From: Datnioides undecimradiatus
Taxonomy: Eukaryota > Chordata > Actinopteri > Lobotiformes > Datnioididae
Direction of reading: 5' to 3'
Assembly (NCBI GenBank): GCA_008933995.1
Contig: WARS01000015.1
Span: 16,252,957-16,316,956 of the forward strand
DNA: 64,000 bases
This document shows, in pieces, positions 1 through 11,170 of the stretch (position 1 is the stretch's first letter; each line of letters starts with the position of its first letter). Below the pieces are notes generated by a model. The model did not search any database, was not told where the DNA came from, and saw only the letters and a program-made list of their open reading frames with translations. The translations under genes and the position numbers were made by a program.

Positions 1-1022
1 CACTTGTATCTGTCTCATAATAATCTGTTTGATGCCTACCAGTCAGGTTTCATTGCATTTACATTGCTGTCACTGCCAATCACATTAGCCCACTTCATGA
101 CCTCATTCAGTGCATATCTGATTTTATAAATTGGATGGCAACAAACTTTTTACAATTGCAGGAGGGCAAAACAGAAATTATTTAAGTAGGTCCCAAATCT
201 CGTGTCTGCGTCCTCCCATTTTTAACTCCCCCGTCTGTCAAGCCCTGCGAACATGCCAAAAACCTTGGAGTTACATTAGATGCAGATCTTAATTTTCAGA
301 GACACATAGCTGATAACACCAGGACAGCCTTTTACCACCTTAAAAATGTAGCAAAAAGAAGATCCTTCTTATCTTTTTCGGACTCTGAAAAGCTGGTTCA
401 TGCTTTTATCTCCTGCCAACTTTTGCTTGACTGACAAAGCAGGCCTTATATAAACTCCAGCTTATCCAGAATGCCGCAACTAGAGTTTTAACCAAAAGTA
501 TATGAACATATTAATCCTATTTTAACCTTGCTGCATTGGCTCTCTATAAAGCAAATAATTGATTTTAAAGTACTTCTTCTTGTAAGTCTATGAATGGTTT
601 AGCCCCTACCTATGTTGACGATATGCTCACAAAATACACGCCCAACAAAACTCTAAGATGATCAAATAAAAGGCCTCTTGATGTACCTCAAATCCATACC
701 AAATCAGCCAATGGTGCTTTTAGTTTCTATGCTCCAACTATCTGAAATAACCTACCACTCGAACTGAGATCTGCCACAACAGTATCCTCCTTCAAAAGTG
801 GTCTTAAAACATATCTCTTTTCACAGGCTTTTACATGACCGATGTGTATGCTTCTTTTATTATTCTTTTATTATTACTGTTTTTTTAGTATCCTATTTTG
901 TTATGTATTTATAATGTCTGTATATATGTTATACATATATATATGTTTTATGGTGTGTTCTCACTTTTATTTGTTAAGCACATTGAGTCATGAAATGTGC
1001 TAAATAAACATGACTTGACAAG
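1..1022 (+). mobile_element. 3' end of an L2/CR1-like LINE, decayed
   Basis: This is the tail of a non-LTR retrotransposon, cut by the window edge. Pieces of the C-terminal part of a reverse-transcriptase ORF can be read in shifting frames: 'AFYHLKNVAKRRSFLSFSDS' near 325, 'FKVLLL'-like coding near 565, 'GLAPTYVDDMLTKY' near 600-640, and 'FSFYAPT' followed by 'NLPLELRSATTVSSFKSGLK' near 720-810. This is the usual order in fish L2-type elements. Frameshifts and stops break the frame, so it is inactive. The 3' UTR closes with a 'GTGCTAAATAAACATGACTTGAC' style tail near 1000-1020, as in many fish LINEs. Family assignment rests on memory of these peptide motifs, and the exact clade is uncertain. 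Confidence 0.75.
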
Positions 1023-2180
1023 AAAGACATAAAAAATGGCTTGAGCAATAAGGAGGCATTAATCTTGTCATGCTTTTGCAATGACAGTTATCCTGTTTGT
1101 TCTCTTCGTCATGTGGGATCCGCCCATATATTGTTGTCAAACTTCATTCTGGACGCATTAAGACTTTGAGAAAGAGTTAAGCAGCAAGATTTGCATTTGG
1201 TGAGTAGAATAAACTGATAATACATGGAATAGATAACTACTGAGAGAAATAATAACCTACACATGTACCTGTATACCTGTATATGTAGCCATCGACCATA
1301 ATTTCATTAATGAAAACAGTTGGTGAAAACAGGTGGTGAATGTGCAGGTCAGAATAACTGGCAATTATGAAACTAACTACAGCATACTGTTACAGAAGAT
1401 ATACTATCAGTGTTAAAAGATACAACACCTCGGGTAAATGCAACATCATGGTCTAGGTGAAGAGGAAACAGTGAAAACAATAAAATGCTAACAGCCAAAA
1501 AAGAAAGCTCATTTTATTTTTGCAAAGTTGGCTTAGTTTACTGAGACAAAATTATGAATGCCTGTATACTCAGTGAACAAAAATGTGTATATAATTAAAT
1601 ATAATTTTTTAAAAGTTGTATTCAATACTTTATCACATCTAATATATTTAAGGCACCTTTATTTAAACTCATGTATTCAGATGTTTAAAACTGAAGCCAC
1701 TTAAACTTAACTCTTAAGCTGTGTTGCATTTTATGGTTACATTTTGGCTACTAAATCAATAAATTACCTCTGTATTAATATCTAATACTAAACAAAATGC
1801 ACTTATATATGCAGTATATATGTCATTTTTACATAATTGTAAAACTATGCATTTAGTTAGCAACATGGTTGACTAGTTGTGACATATAATTAAGGGGGGA
1901 AAAAACAAAAAATTAAAAATTAATCACTATGCGACATGTAAGCATAGTGTCTAATATAGCTTTGAGCTAAATACTGTTATCAGAGTTTTGGGCTGATATT
2001 TTACATGTTGGTAACACTCATTTGAGTCTGCAATGCCACAGGGGTACTTATCACATTTCTACTGAGCACTCTCCATAACTTTGTGAATAACCTAATTTTA
2101 ATAAGAACATTGTTTATGAAGAGTGCAGTAATTGAGCTGTGGTACTTTTTTTTGTTTACTTTATTTCCTTTTAATTTTAG
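1023..2180 (+). other. 5' region of GIMAP-like gene 1: presumed UTR exon and first introns
   Basis: AT-rich DNA between the LINE tail and the start exon of GIMAP-like gene 1. A candidate 5' UTR exon ends at 1199 with the donor GGTGAGTAGA. The same exon end and donor recur before gene 2 (9705), which supports it. A long T-rich tract then leads to an acceptor at 2179-2180. The transcription start is not visible. Apart from short AT tracts I see nothing else here. Confidence 0.45.
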
Positions 2181-2277
2181 TGTCATCATTTTGCATGTTT
2201 CCTACAACCCAACAGACAGCAACCTAAGTTACTGGAACTGGAACTTCTCCAAAAAGAAGGCTACTTCAGCATCCAGT

Positions 2278-5200
2278 ATGTCTGGTAAGACTTCATAGTA
2301 TGGATATGGTCTGTCATTAAGGAGGAAGGATTGGAAGAGGAGCAGGCAGCTGTGATAGTTAGTGACAAGTTAAAAGGCAAGAATTCTGATGTATCCAGGT
2401 CAATCTTATTAACTGAAAAGCAAATAATTTTTGCATAATCTCAAGAGGATAACAATTTCAGCTAAATCTAAATTGGAGACATTTGGTTCATTATCACATA
2501 ATACACATAAGGACAATTACTTTAATATAACTTCCAAATCCTTCCACTTTACTTCAACATAACATCCTAGATTGTTCCCTCATGGAATTCTGAACATTTT
2601 TAATTCTTTTGTCATTATTTTTTACAGCCACCAAACCCCGAATTGTCATTTTTGGAAAAAGTCAGTCTGAAAAGACAACACTGAGTAACTTCTTCAGAGG
2701 AAAATCCTACACAGTAGTGAAGGCAGCTGATGTCTTCTGTCTGCCAATGGATAAAGTAAAACATCAGATGAAAAGGTGTGTTGCTCAGTGCCCCCCTGGA
2801 CCAAATGTTCTGCTGCTGTTGGTGAAGCCCTCTGATTTCAGTGAAAAAGACAGACAAAAACTGAAACTCGCCCTGAGCTTATTTGGACAAGATGCCTCTA
2901 AATACATGATCACTGTCTTAACACAAAATGATGAAGGAGGGAATTCTTCAGTGACCCAACTCATACAAGACTGCAGACAAAGACAGCACAGAATAAATTT
3001 GGGTGAAAGGGATTTTCCTGACTATGCTCTTAAAGAATTGTTGGAGAAAATGGAAGACATTGTGATTGAAAACAGAGGACAGTATTTAAACTTTACTGAA
3101 GATGCTGATCCCATGTCAGCAGCTGAAGGTCCAACACAACCACTAAACTTAGTACTATGTGGGAGACACGGGGCTTGGAAGACATTAGCTGCTAATGCCA
3201 TTTTGGGAGAAAAAAAGTTCGGTCCGCCTGCTGACTCATCAGAGTGTATTAAAAATGAGGCACAGGTGTGTGAACGATGGGTTTCAGTGGTGAAGCTGCC
3301 TGTCCTGTATGGAAAATCTAAGGAGGCAGCAATGAAGGAATCATACCAGTGTATCTCCCTCTGTGATCCTGAAGGTGTCACTGCCTTCGCCCTGGTCCTA
3401 CCTTTAGATCCCCCAGATGAGGAAGACAAGGAAGAATTAGAGACCATCCAGGACATTTTCAACTTTAAAGTTGATAGTTTTACCATGGTTCTTTTTGCTA
3501 CACAGAGAAATCCTAACACTCCAGAAGTTGTGAGGTTTGTACAGAAAAACAGAGACATTCAGCATCTCTTTCAGAGCTGTGGTGGACGATATATTATCTT
3601 CAACATCGACTACAAACAGCATGTCTCTGAGGTGATACATACTGTGGAAAAGATGAAAGCTGTAACATGCACAGGTGTCACAAAAGATCTGTTTCCAAAA
3701 CGTCCCACGGTTAAAAGACATACATCGTCTTTAAATGTGGAAGACCCGAATAAAGACTTTAACAGGAAGCAGCACCTTAGACGCTCTTTCCAGATGCAAC
3801 CAAATAGACAGTTTCGCAGCATGGAGCTGAGGAAAGAGCCTCTTAGGATGGAGCCAAGTAGACCGTCTCTTGGAATGAAACCATGTAGAGAGTCTGAGAA
3901 GTTGGAGCCGAGTAAAGAATGTCTGAGGATGGTGCTTATTGGGAAGACTGGCAGTGGAAAGAGTGCCACTGCAAACACAATTGTGGGCAAACAAGCTTTT
4001 GAATCTAAAGTCAGCATGAATTCAGTGACTACGCTGTGCCAAAAAGAAGAGGGAGAGATTGACGGACGGTCTATTGCTGTGGTCGACACCCCTGGCTTGT
4101 TTGACACAAATCTGTCCAGCAATCAAGTTCAAAAGGAGATTATGGAATGCTTTAGGTTGTTGGCTCCAGGACCTCATGTGTTCTTATTAGTGCTGCAGAT
4201 TGGTCGCTTTACAAAAGAGGAGCAAGATACTGTGGAGCTTATCAAGACATTTTTTGGCAAGAAGTCAGAAGACTTCATCATTTTGATATTCACAAGAGGA
4301 GATGATCTGAAAGAGCAAACAATAGAGGACTACATAGAATCAGACAAGGGGGGCCTTATCAAAAAGCTGACAACTGACTGTGGAGAAAGATACCAGGTCT
4401 TCGACAACAAGGATCAAAAGAATCGCTCTCAAGTAAGCGAGTTGCTGACCAAGATTGAATCAATGTTAAAGAAAAATGGTGGTGGCTGCTTCACCTCAGA
4501 CATGTTCAAAATAGCAGAATCATCTGAAGAACAGGAAAGTGAAGAAATCATGAGGGATAAAGATGAAGAGATACAGAGGAAGAAGACGATCCTTGAAGGA
4601 AAACATCAAGACAAAATGCAACAAAGGAAAATACTGGTAGAGCCCAAATTTCATCAGGATAAGACAAGACAACAGGAAAAAAGAGATGAGGAGGAAAAGA
4701 ACATACAAAGGCAGGAAGAAAAAGAAAAGGAACAAAAACTCAAATTTCACGAGAAGAAAATAAATTATGGAGTAGATAAAACAATTGCTGAGAGAATATT
4801 ATTTCTACAAGATAGAGACAGAGTGAAAAAGGAACAAGAGGCTAGGGAGAATAAAAAGAGGGTAAAGGGATATCAAGGCAATGAACTGAGACATGAGGAG
4901 GAGCCAACACCTCTTGAAGAGCTCCTACAAGGTGAGCAGGTATTGAAAGAAATACAAAAGAGCTATAACAAACTGGAGGAAATGTTGAGGACGACTGCAG
5001 AGGAGGCAAAGAAGCAAGACAGTTATGACACGAAACACATATATGCGAATGATATGTCAGATGACAGTGGGAAGAATGACAGGGAAATAGAGGATCTAAA
5101 GCAGAAGCAACAAAAACATAATGAGTTCATGATAGGACAGCTGTGCAGAAAAAAAGTGTACCAGAAAACCTATGATGATCTGAAGAAAAAACAGCAGGAG

Positions 5201-5356
5201 GAAATGAAAAGACTGATAATGACACAATTCGACAATGAACGAACAAAGAAAAAACAAATCAATGACCTAAAGAAAATACATGAGGAGGAAATAAATGACT
5301 GGGTACAGGAACATGTAAGAAAAGCAACTGAGGACAAGGTTTGTTGCATTTTATGA
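2278..5356 (+). CDS. gimap8-like: GIMAP8-like AIG1-type GTPase, gene 1 (911 aa, two coding exons)
   Basis: Join 2278-2284 and 2628-5356. The start is ATG 2278 in an exon probably running 2181-2284 (donor GTAAGA, acceptor TTTTTTACAG), giving [14 protein letters not shown]; the frame is open but lacks an ATG further up. Three AIG1 modules follow. Module 1 (about 5-165) has an altered P-loop GKSQSEKT at 12-19. Module 2 (about 174-360) has GRHGAWKT at 181-188. Module 3 (about 434-625) is canonical, with GKTGSGKS at 441-448, DTPGLFDT, the AIG1 box FTKEEQDT and RGDD. Residues 389-433 are five nonapeptide repeats. Residues about 625-900 are Lys/Glu-rich coiled coil. The protein ends CCIL, a CaaX box. 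GIMAP proteins are membrane-linked GTPases of lymphoid survival and immunity; three modules is the mammalian GIMAP8 plan. Module 3 alone probably binds GTP. A polyadenylation signal lies at 5666. The family call is firm; orthology to GIMAP8 is inference. Confidence 0.9.
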
Positions 5357-5665
5357 GATAGTTTCAGCTTTTGCACAGTTTCAGCTGCAAAGCTGTAAAC
5401 ATTTGTTTTGACATCTTAAGACATTAAGTAGTTGTTCATGTAACTTTTGTATTCAAGACATGTACTAAGTTGACATTGTTCAGACCACCATTATTTTAAC
5501 AATGTCTGACATAAAAATACAGTATAGCTGTGTAGTTGTATTCTAACATTTAATCTTTATTTAAGCTAAATTGATTGTAACAGCTCATTTCATTATACAT
5601 TATACGTTGCACATTCATTGTCTCTTACATTAAGTATCTGTGTATCAAACCTGATGACCGAAGCA

Positions 5666-5671
5666 AATAAA
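5666..5671 (+). terminator. Polyadenylation signal of GIMAP-like gene 1
   Basis: AATAAA lies about 310 bases after the stop codon, followed by a TG-rich stretch (5700-5740) of the kind seen downstream of cleavage sites. A second AATAAA near 5845 could serve as an alternative. Confidence 0.5.
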
Positions 5672-5749
5672 TCAATGTATAAAGTGCATAATCACAAATG
5701 TACTTGTTTGTAAATGTATGTATATGTTTGTATTTGTATCACATTTTAT

Positions 5750-7044
5750 GTAGTGCTTGATGAGCTGATTGAAATGTTTATAATCTGAACAATGTGAAAA
5801 TACATTCTGTTGTCTGCTATAAAGATAAAAAATTGCATATGGATGAATAAACTGCTTAAAGCATTACATGTTAGTGCAACTTTTTTTTTCCTTGACACAT
5901 GAAAATTGATAAGCACTTTCAATTGTAACAGCCTCACAACTGATTCTATTAAAATATTTAAACATATTTAAAATTCAAATTAAAAGGTAGCTAACCTGTC
6001 TGTGGCTCCTTACGTTTTAGCTTAAGTAGACCTACAGAATAAATTACTTGAATGCAGTCTGATTGAGAGAGAGTCAGCAGAAATAATGAACTCGGGCAGA
6101 TACTGCAGAAGAATGTGGGACCTTCTAGACCTTGTGTGTTCTTACTGAAAGACATTTCCTGCTTACACTTAACCGTCAAATGCTGAGTCTGTTTTGACAG
6201 AAGACAATCAGTCTTTTAGTTTCCACCTCATTTAAAAAGGAGGGCAAAATATGAATGAATCTGTAGGAAAGACTGTCCTTTTGTCAAATGTAGGACCTAC
6301 ATACAGTTAACCTCTTTACTCTGAAGTGAGTATCAGATTTCATTACAGAGCATCTGGATGAGGACAAGTTTTACCTGTTTATTTTTGTTTGCCGTCAATG
6401 CTGTGCTATGCAGCAGACCTTGCTTGGTTGCTGTTCCAACCGTCTGCTCCAACTGCAAAGACAACTGTTGTTTCAGACTGCTTCATTGTTCAGGTTCATT
6501 CCACAGTTGACTTATTCTATCAACTCTGCCAGGTAGCAGATCAGCTAAGTAAGTTTTATAAAGCTTCTTTCACCTCAGCCTGAATGTGACACCCTGGATC
6601 AGTCAGTGCCCTGCCTAGTCTTTGATCTGCTTTTAGGAAGAAGGACACCAGAGGATTTCACCTTGTGAGAATTCAAATGTATGACAATACATACAATCAA
6701 TGACTACATCCTTTAGTAGTCGTCGGTGTGTAGTTTTTAGATGTTCAAACTCGGATTTTGTATTATTAATCTGTGTTAAAATTAGGTTGTTAAAGTTAGC
6801 ATTCTTGTATTACAAGGTTATACTTACATTTATTAAAATTTAATTTTACTTTGCCACTTTTGGCAACCAAAATACTGCAATGAGTAAGTATTGTAAAACA
6901 ATAACATACAGAAAGTAAATGTATATTTCAATATACTTTTACATTTGTTGAGCACAGGTGATGAGTGCAGAAATGAAGGAGAGCCATAACCATATTACAG
7001 AAGAAACTGATAAAAAAAAAAACCTCTAAATGTTATACAGCGTA
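5750..7044. other. AT-rich spacer after GIMAP-like gene 1
   Basis: No gene is supported here. The open frames of about 60 codons have no recognisable motif and no splice context. Only A/T-rich tracts are seen. Confidence 0.5.
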
Positions 7045-7261
7045 TTACTCTGTTTCTCTGGCCCGAAACATTGCTCAATTTTGCACATCTTATTTATGTA
7101 AATTTGTAAATATTTTAGTTCTATATTCTATTTTTATCTTATTCAGTTTTTATCTTTTGTACTATTTTATGTTATTACTGTTGGTGCTGCTGTAATAACC
7201 AAATTTCCCTCAGGGGATTAATAAAGTACTTCTATTCTATTCTATTCTATTCTATTCTATT
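7045..7261 (+). mobile_element. 3' tail of a LINE or LINE-mobilised SINE with (TTCTA)n end
   Basis: The stretch ends in CAGGGGATTAATAAAGTACT followed by a (TTCTA)n repeat at about 7229-7261. A 'ttccc-(t/c)-ggggattaataaagta' end with a short tandem tail is the usual 3' terminus of common fish non-LTR elements. The 5' part is AT-rich with no coding signal. The family is not resolved. Confidence 0.6.
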
Positions 7262-7367
7262 GTTCTAACATAACTGTGTCTGTGCAAGATATAAGAGCTG
7301 TATAAAGAGCTTCACCACTAACATGTGTTTGCAAGTAGTTAACAATAACTAATTAGATGCTCTAGAG

Positions 7368-7964
7368 CACATGTGTCAAACTCAAGGACCGCGGGCCAAA
7401 TGTGGCGAGAACTTAAAAGGTCTAATTGTCCTATAATAAATAAGTCAAAAGGGTGCATTGACCATAAACTACATTTCCCATAATGCACTAATGCCGATTA
7501 TGTTACCCGCGAAGTGCCGACATCCTGCCACTACATTGCAGTGTTTCCACATCAATGCCATTTTCCGAACAAGTGGAATTGAATAATACAAACAATGATC
7601 CCAAAATGTCCAGGAAGAGAAAAATTGATGCAGATGGAAGGCTGCTTCAAGAAAGATGGGAAGGCACGTTGATTGATGGAGTAATGTGGGTTTCATAACC
7701 TGACAAATTAAAAGGATTTATGTTATAACAGCAACAAGCAAACATATTTTTTTTTACATCTATGCAAATATACATATGTACTATTTGTAAGTTGAATAAG
7801 TAAAAAATTAAGAGTTATTTAACATTAAGGAGTAGTTGCATTTATTTTACATTACATTTAGTTACATTTAGCTGCATTTATACTGTCTTACAGTTACGTC
7901 TGGCCCTTTGAGGGCAACCATTATGCTGATGCGGCCCTCGGTGACAATGAGTTTGACACCCCTG
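7368..7964 (+). mobile_element. Non-autonomous hAT (Charlie-type) element with transposase N-terminal remnant
   Basis: The ends are imperfect inverted repeats: ATGTGTCAAACTCAAGG at the left and GAGTTTGACACCCCTG at the right, the usual ends of a hAT group common in vertebrates. Inside, + strand positions about 7599-7660 read MSRKRKIDADGRLLQERWE. This resembles the N-terminus of the hAT-derived transposase family related to GTF2IRD2/ZBED proteins ('KRK-D-ENR-FQ-RWE'). After about 50 codons the reading ends in AT-rich filler, so the element is internally deleted. No clean 8-bp target duplication is seen. It lies just upstream of the GIMAP remnant at 8030. Confidence 0.7.
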
Positions 7965-8029
7965 TATTTTTCCAATGAAAGGGTCCCACTTCAAAATTTT
8001 TTACCATATAGGGAAAAATTCTATTAAAG

Positions 8030-8340
8030 TCAAGGAATTTAAGAAGAAAAATTACAAGAAGGCCAGAAAGCAAGCTGAAGAGTTAAAGCATTGAGTTCAG
8101 GCATAGATTCAGCATGGACTTTGTAACTGATGAAATGTATGACTAGGAAATGGATGCTATAAACTGGGCAACAACAAACCAGATTCAGAAACACGAAGAG
8201 AAATTAAACTTTGCACACAAATCAATCGTTAAACTAAAGAAGGTACACAAGTAAGAAATAAATGATTGGATACAGAAACATGTGAATAAAGCCACAAAAG
8301 CTAAGGCTTGTTTTATTTTACAAGATGCTTCCTCATAACA
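8030..8340 (+). pseudogene. GIMAP-like remnant A (C-terminal coiled coil and CaaX only)
   Basis: This is a decayed copy of the 3' end of the neighbouring GIMAP-like genes. About 8058-8090 reads KARKQAEELKH, matching [11 protein letters not shown] of gene 2. About 8245-8320 reads EINDWIQKHVNKATKAKACF-IL, matching [14 protein letters not shown] of gene 1 and [14 protein letters not shown] of gene 2. Several in-frame stops and a frameshift lie between these blocks, and the GTPase modules are gone. The last four codons before the old stop position still encode CFIL at 8309-8320, a CaaX-like end. A hAT fragment lies about 65 bases upstream. It shows that the cluster once had more copies. Confidence 0.8.
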
Positions 8341-9220
8341 GGTTTTCCCTGCAGGACGTTTGTTGCTTTGACACACCTTCAAAAAATATTCATCTTCTTA
8401 TTGCTGCAAAAGGGCTATTATCACATATATAACATCATTTTTGTTTTAACATCCAAAGGGACAAGGGACAGAAATATCTAATTTTAAAAGTCTATGTATA
8501 AATCTCTCCTAAAAATCTCTCTCTTGTTTATGCAAATAAACCACACTATTGAAAAATGGTGGATACAGTCTTTAAATCACTGGGTAGAGTCCAGATTAGT
8601 TGACTTAATCCAAACAGCACCCAACACACTGTTCCTTTTGTCACTGATTTTGATAACGATAGTTGCAGTCTCAGAGTCTACAGGCAGGCTGCCCGTTGAG
8701 CCAGCTGACAAGTCACTCCGCACTTATCTTAACATGTTGAAACAGCACAGTGTAGGCTGTTTAAGCTCAACACCTCTGAAAAAATACTCAAATAACATGG
8801 TAAAAATTAACCTTCTTTAGGCAATAAGGCTGAGTAATACAACCTAAAGTCAACAGAACAATAAATGATCACTTTTACCTTTGTATCCGTTTGATTAAAT
8901 AAAGCAATCTTTTACTATATACACATCTGCACAAGATTCTCCATCCTCATCTCTTATTAGTTCTCGTATGGAACAGTAAGCAAAATCAGACATAGCATGG
9001 TTAATGGTGATGACCTAAAACTGCTGAGGGAACAATGCCAAATATATATTAGGTATGTTTGAAAGTCATTGTGTCAGTTTTATTAACTTTTTGGTTAATC
9101 GCTCAGCCTTACTAAACAAAAGTGCATTTACAGAAATGAAACGGTGAAGAAGCTCAGATGATTCATTTATTGTGACACATAAATGTCATTTTAGTCATGC
9201 TATTTTAATTACTTGTTTAC
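8341..9220. other. Spacer between GIMAP remnant A and gene 2 promoter region
   Basis: No supported gene. A + strand open frame at 8494-8820 (108 codons) shows no family motif, signal peptide or splice context that I trust. Otherwise AT-rich DNA. Confidence 0.4.
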
Positions 9221-9239
9221 GTGTGGCTGCGCCCTTGAC

Positions 9240-9256
9240 TAGTTTCACTTTTCGTT
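9240..9256 (+). promoter_or_regulatory. ISRE/IRF-like element upstream of GIMAP-like gene 2
   Basis: AGTTTCACTTTTCGT closely fits the interferon-stimulated response element (AGTTTCNNTTTC), with one extra T in the second half. It lies about 450 bases before the end of the presumed first exon of gene 2 and just upstream of a short GC-richer stretch (9260-9380). No equally good match is seen before gene 1. Interferon control is an inference from this one motif. Confidence 0.4.
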
Positions 9257-9639
9257 TGCTGTGATGCGGAAGCAAATGTACTCTGCCACACCTATTCCAG
9301 CCTTCAAGGAAATGCCACCAGAAAACCGGAGGCCCTCAGAGAAGTTTTGATTTAAAAGTTGAGGTTACAACGGCCCAGACACTCTAAAATTCTGTGAAAC
9401 GTATCCTCAGAGGTGTGCATGTTTTTTTGTATATGCATGTTTATGTTGTCACTTTGCCAGTTAATGTGATATGCCTTACCCTGTTTACCATAAATCGCTT
9501 TTTAAATTACTAGTCATGGAAAAGTGGCTAATCTGGTTTTCTGTGAACTGCTTGTTAGACTATTATTACCATGCTGAGCTATTTAACTGTTGTCATACCT
9601 GCCCTGCCCTGTTAATCATGCTGACAAAAAGGATGGCTT

Positions 9640-9705
9640 AGATAAGTTAATCTCATTGCGCACCTGGTACTTTGAAGAAAGATTACTTGACAAGAATTTT
9701 TGCTG
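9640..9705 (+). other. Presumed 5' UTR exon of GIMAP-like gene 2
   Basis: The exon end TTGCTG is followed by the donor GGTGAGTAGA at 9706. The stretch from 'CTTTGA' to the donor resembles that before gene 1 (about 1160-1199), including TTTG, A-rich core and the identical GTGAGTAGA. This is best explained as a duplicated first exon. Its 5' edge is not defined. Confidence 0.5.
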
Positions 9706-11151
9706 GTGAGTAGACAATCAAAAAATAAATATAATGATTGAAGAATGTATAATAATTGATATAATATATGATTATATATGCAAAATGTATAAATGTATTA
9801 TAGAATATACTTTTTAAAATTGACTGATTAAACCAGTTTGTCGATAATGCTCAGGTGTTAATTGCTTTGCAAAGCCAAGAGCCACAGTTGGAGGTACATT
9901 CAAACGTGCTGCTCTTGTGTATTTTTGTTTTTTGCTATATTGAGTTAGTGAGGAAACGTGAGGTTTTATTTTCTCTTTTTCTTTTGGTTAGTGGTAAGAC
10001 CTGAGTTTAGACAGTATTATTTGGTTTTGATCTTTTGTTTTGCTGAACAGGGAGAAGCCACCAAGAAACCTGGTTTCATTTTGCCATGTTTGCATGAATT
10101 CTGAAAATTAGGAATAAACTTAGGAAACACTGTTAAATAATGGTCAGTTTTTTAAACATGTTGATAAAAAGCCATTCATGTCTGTATTCCAAGCCAATGA
10201 AATTTAGCCAGAGTCTGTTTCGGTAAGTATATTTCATGAGACTAAATAATTTACCTAAGGAAACAACATTTACTATATACTATACATACCTGTAGTATGG
10301 AGGCTATTTTCTTCATTTTAACTCAATAAACTGTAATTTACTGATATCAGAAGAGGGAGTCTGGCCATCCACAAGGCAACAGTGGTAGAGAGGTAAATGT
10401 AACAATGTGTAGAACCACTAAAAAAAACTTTAATTTACACCAACCATTAGGAGTCAACAATCACAATGGTTTTGGTGAGTTTTACTTTGTTTCTGTCAAG
10501 TGTGCTGTATATTAATAAAATTTTAATAATGTTGATTGAAGTCTGGTCAGTTTGAACAGAGCATTGATATCAAGGTATGGTATTCATTTGTTAAGGATGT
10601 GGCCAATGTGTATCTAAATACTGTGTAATGACCAGCCTACCAAGTTATGGTATTTATATGTGTAGGTATTTTAGGTATTGATGTTAGTTGAATTAAGGTG
10701 AGCGACATAGTGTTGTGCTGTGGCCAAAGTTAGCTATGGAAATACTGTTCCCCCAAGTATGTGTGCTGATATGATGTAGCCTACACTAATGTGCAGCAGA
10801 GAAGTGTGGCATTTCATTGTGGTTTCTGTCAATGTCTGACAGATGAGTGTAGCCTACATCATGACAATCATCACCTTGGTGGGAATTTGCAACTCCATGA
10901 GCAAAAACATAAATGTTGTCTATATAAAGTACCACTTAGAACTTCTATGAAGCATATCTTTTGAAGCATGTCAGTTTGACCACAGCAATAACAACTCCAG
11001 TTCCACAGCTTTTAACTCTAACAAATGGTTTTAATCAATTACTTTGTATGACTTTCAAACTTCGTCTCCGCATTTCACTATAACTTTTCCTTGTTTCCTG
11101 AATCACAGCAGACACCTAACAGCTTCTCCATTTGAATTTCTGTCCCTCTAG
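9706..11151 (+). other. First intron of GIMAP-like gene 2
   Basis: AT-rich intron of about 1.45 kb between the presumed UTR exon and the start exon at 11152 (acceptor TCTGTCCCTCTAG). Other possible donors occur near 10221 (TTTCG-GTAAGTAT) and 10391, so alternative leader exons are possible. No repeat family is recognised. Confidence 0.4.
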
Positions 11152-11170
11152 TTTGGGCCAAAGTGACAAT

